From NCBI GenBank assembly GCA_946055445.1, contig CAMGGF010000084.1, positions 1 through 6,082 on the forward strand: DNA of 6,082 nt. The letters are read 5' to 3'. The notes beneath the pieces were generated by a model, which ran no database searches, was not told where the DNA came from, and worked only from the letters and a program-made list of their open reading frames with translations. Made by a program: the position numbers and the translations under genes. Shown here piece by piece: positions 6,030 through 6,082 of the stretch (position 1 is the stretch's first letter; each line of letters opens with the position of its first letter). Source of the stretch: an uncultured Ruminococcus sp. (GTDB lineage: Bacteria; Bacillota; Clostridia; Oscillospirales; Acutalibacteraceae).

Positions 6030-6082
6030 GCAAATTGTCAAATCAAGTGCAACACTTTTTAGAAATAAACTCAAGAGGAGAT
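6030..6082 (+). mobile_element. Possible left end of an insertion sequence, continuing beyond the window
   Basis: An abrupt change to AT-rich sequence follows the broken palindrome. The stretch contains TTGTCA (6035-6040), a 5/6 match to a -35 box, a small dyad AAGTG-CAA-CACTT (6045-6057), and a terminal ribosome-binding site. From memory, AAGTGCAACACTT resembles the ends of IS30-family elements in Firmicutes, but I could not compare it with any database. It could equally be an ordinary gene leader. Confidence 0.3.
6073..6080 (+). promoter_or_regulatory. Ribosome-binding site for a gene starting just outside the window
   Basis: AAGAGGAG followed by AT at the window end is a strong Shine-Dalgarno. 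A start codon is expected within about 10 bases beyond position 6082 on the plus strand. No -10 box with good spacing to TTGTCA (6035-6040) is evident; TAGAAA at 6060-6065 is 19 bases away. Confidence 0.55.

Overview
The window reads as a chromosomal segment from a Gram-positive anaerobe, probably class Clostridia (an Oscillospiraceae-like gut or rumen bacterium). This is inferred from the gene content, the purine-rich Shine-Dalgarno sequences, the intrinsic terminators and the roughly even base composition. No rRNA or other taxonomic marker is present, so the assignment is tentative.

Positions 1-4707 hold three genes on the minus strand, each apparently its own transcription unit. In transcription order they are: (i) a secreted, C-terminally membrane-anchored family-51 alpha-L-arabinofuranosidase (4707-2461), closed by a nested hairpin terminator; (ii) an AGCS-family sodium:alanine/glycine symporter (2311-872), with its own extended -10 promoter, closed by a second terminator; (iii) a membrane-anchored NodB-type polysaccharide deacetylase (760 to beyond position 1), cut only by the window edge. 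Together they suggest cell-surface glycan work (arabinose release from plant polysaccharide, peptidoglycan or polysaccharide deacetylation) plus amino acid uptake. No shared operon is evident.

A 157-base divergent intergenic region (4708-4864) carries back-to-back candidate promoters. On the plus strand follows a stand-alone FRG-domain protein (4865-5830), a family recognisable by its (F/Y)RG motif but without an assigned biochemical function that I can state.

Positions 5831-6082 look like accessory DNA. They hold a spacer with a doubtful open frame, then a cluster of GC-rich palindromic units of the dispersed extragenic type, the last apparently only half present. After that come about 50 bases of different composition ending in a strong ribosome-binding site at the window edge. 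I read this last part as the probable leader of a plus-strand gene, possibly the left end of an insertion sequence inserted into the palindromic repeat. That is the least ordinary part of the window. I see no convincing new multi-gene system.
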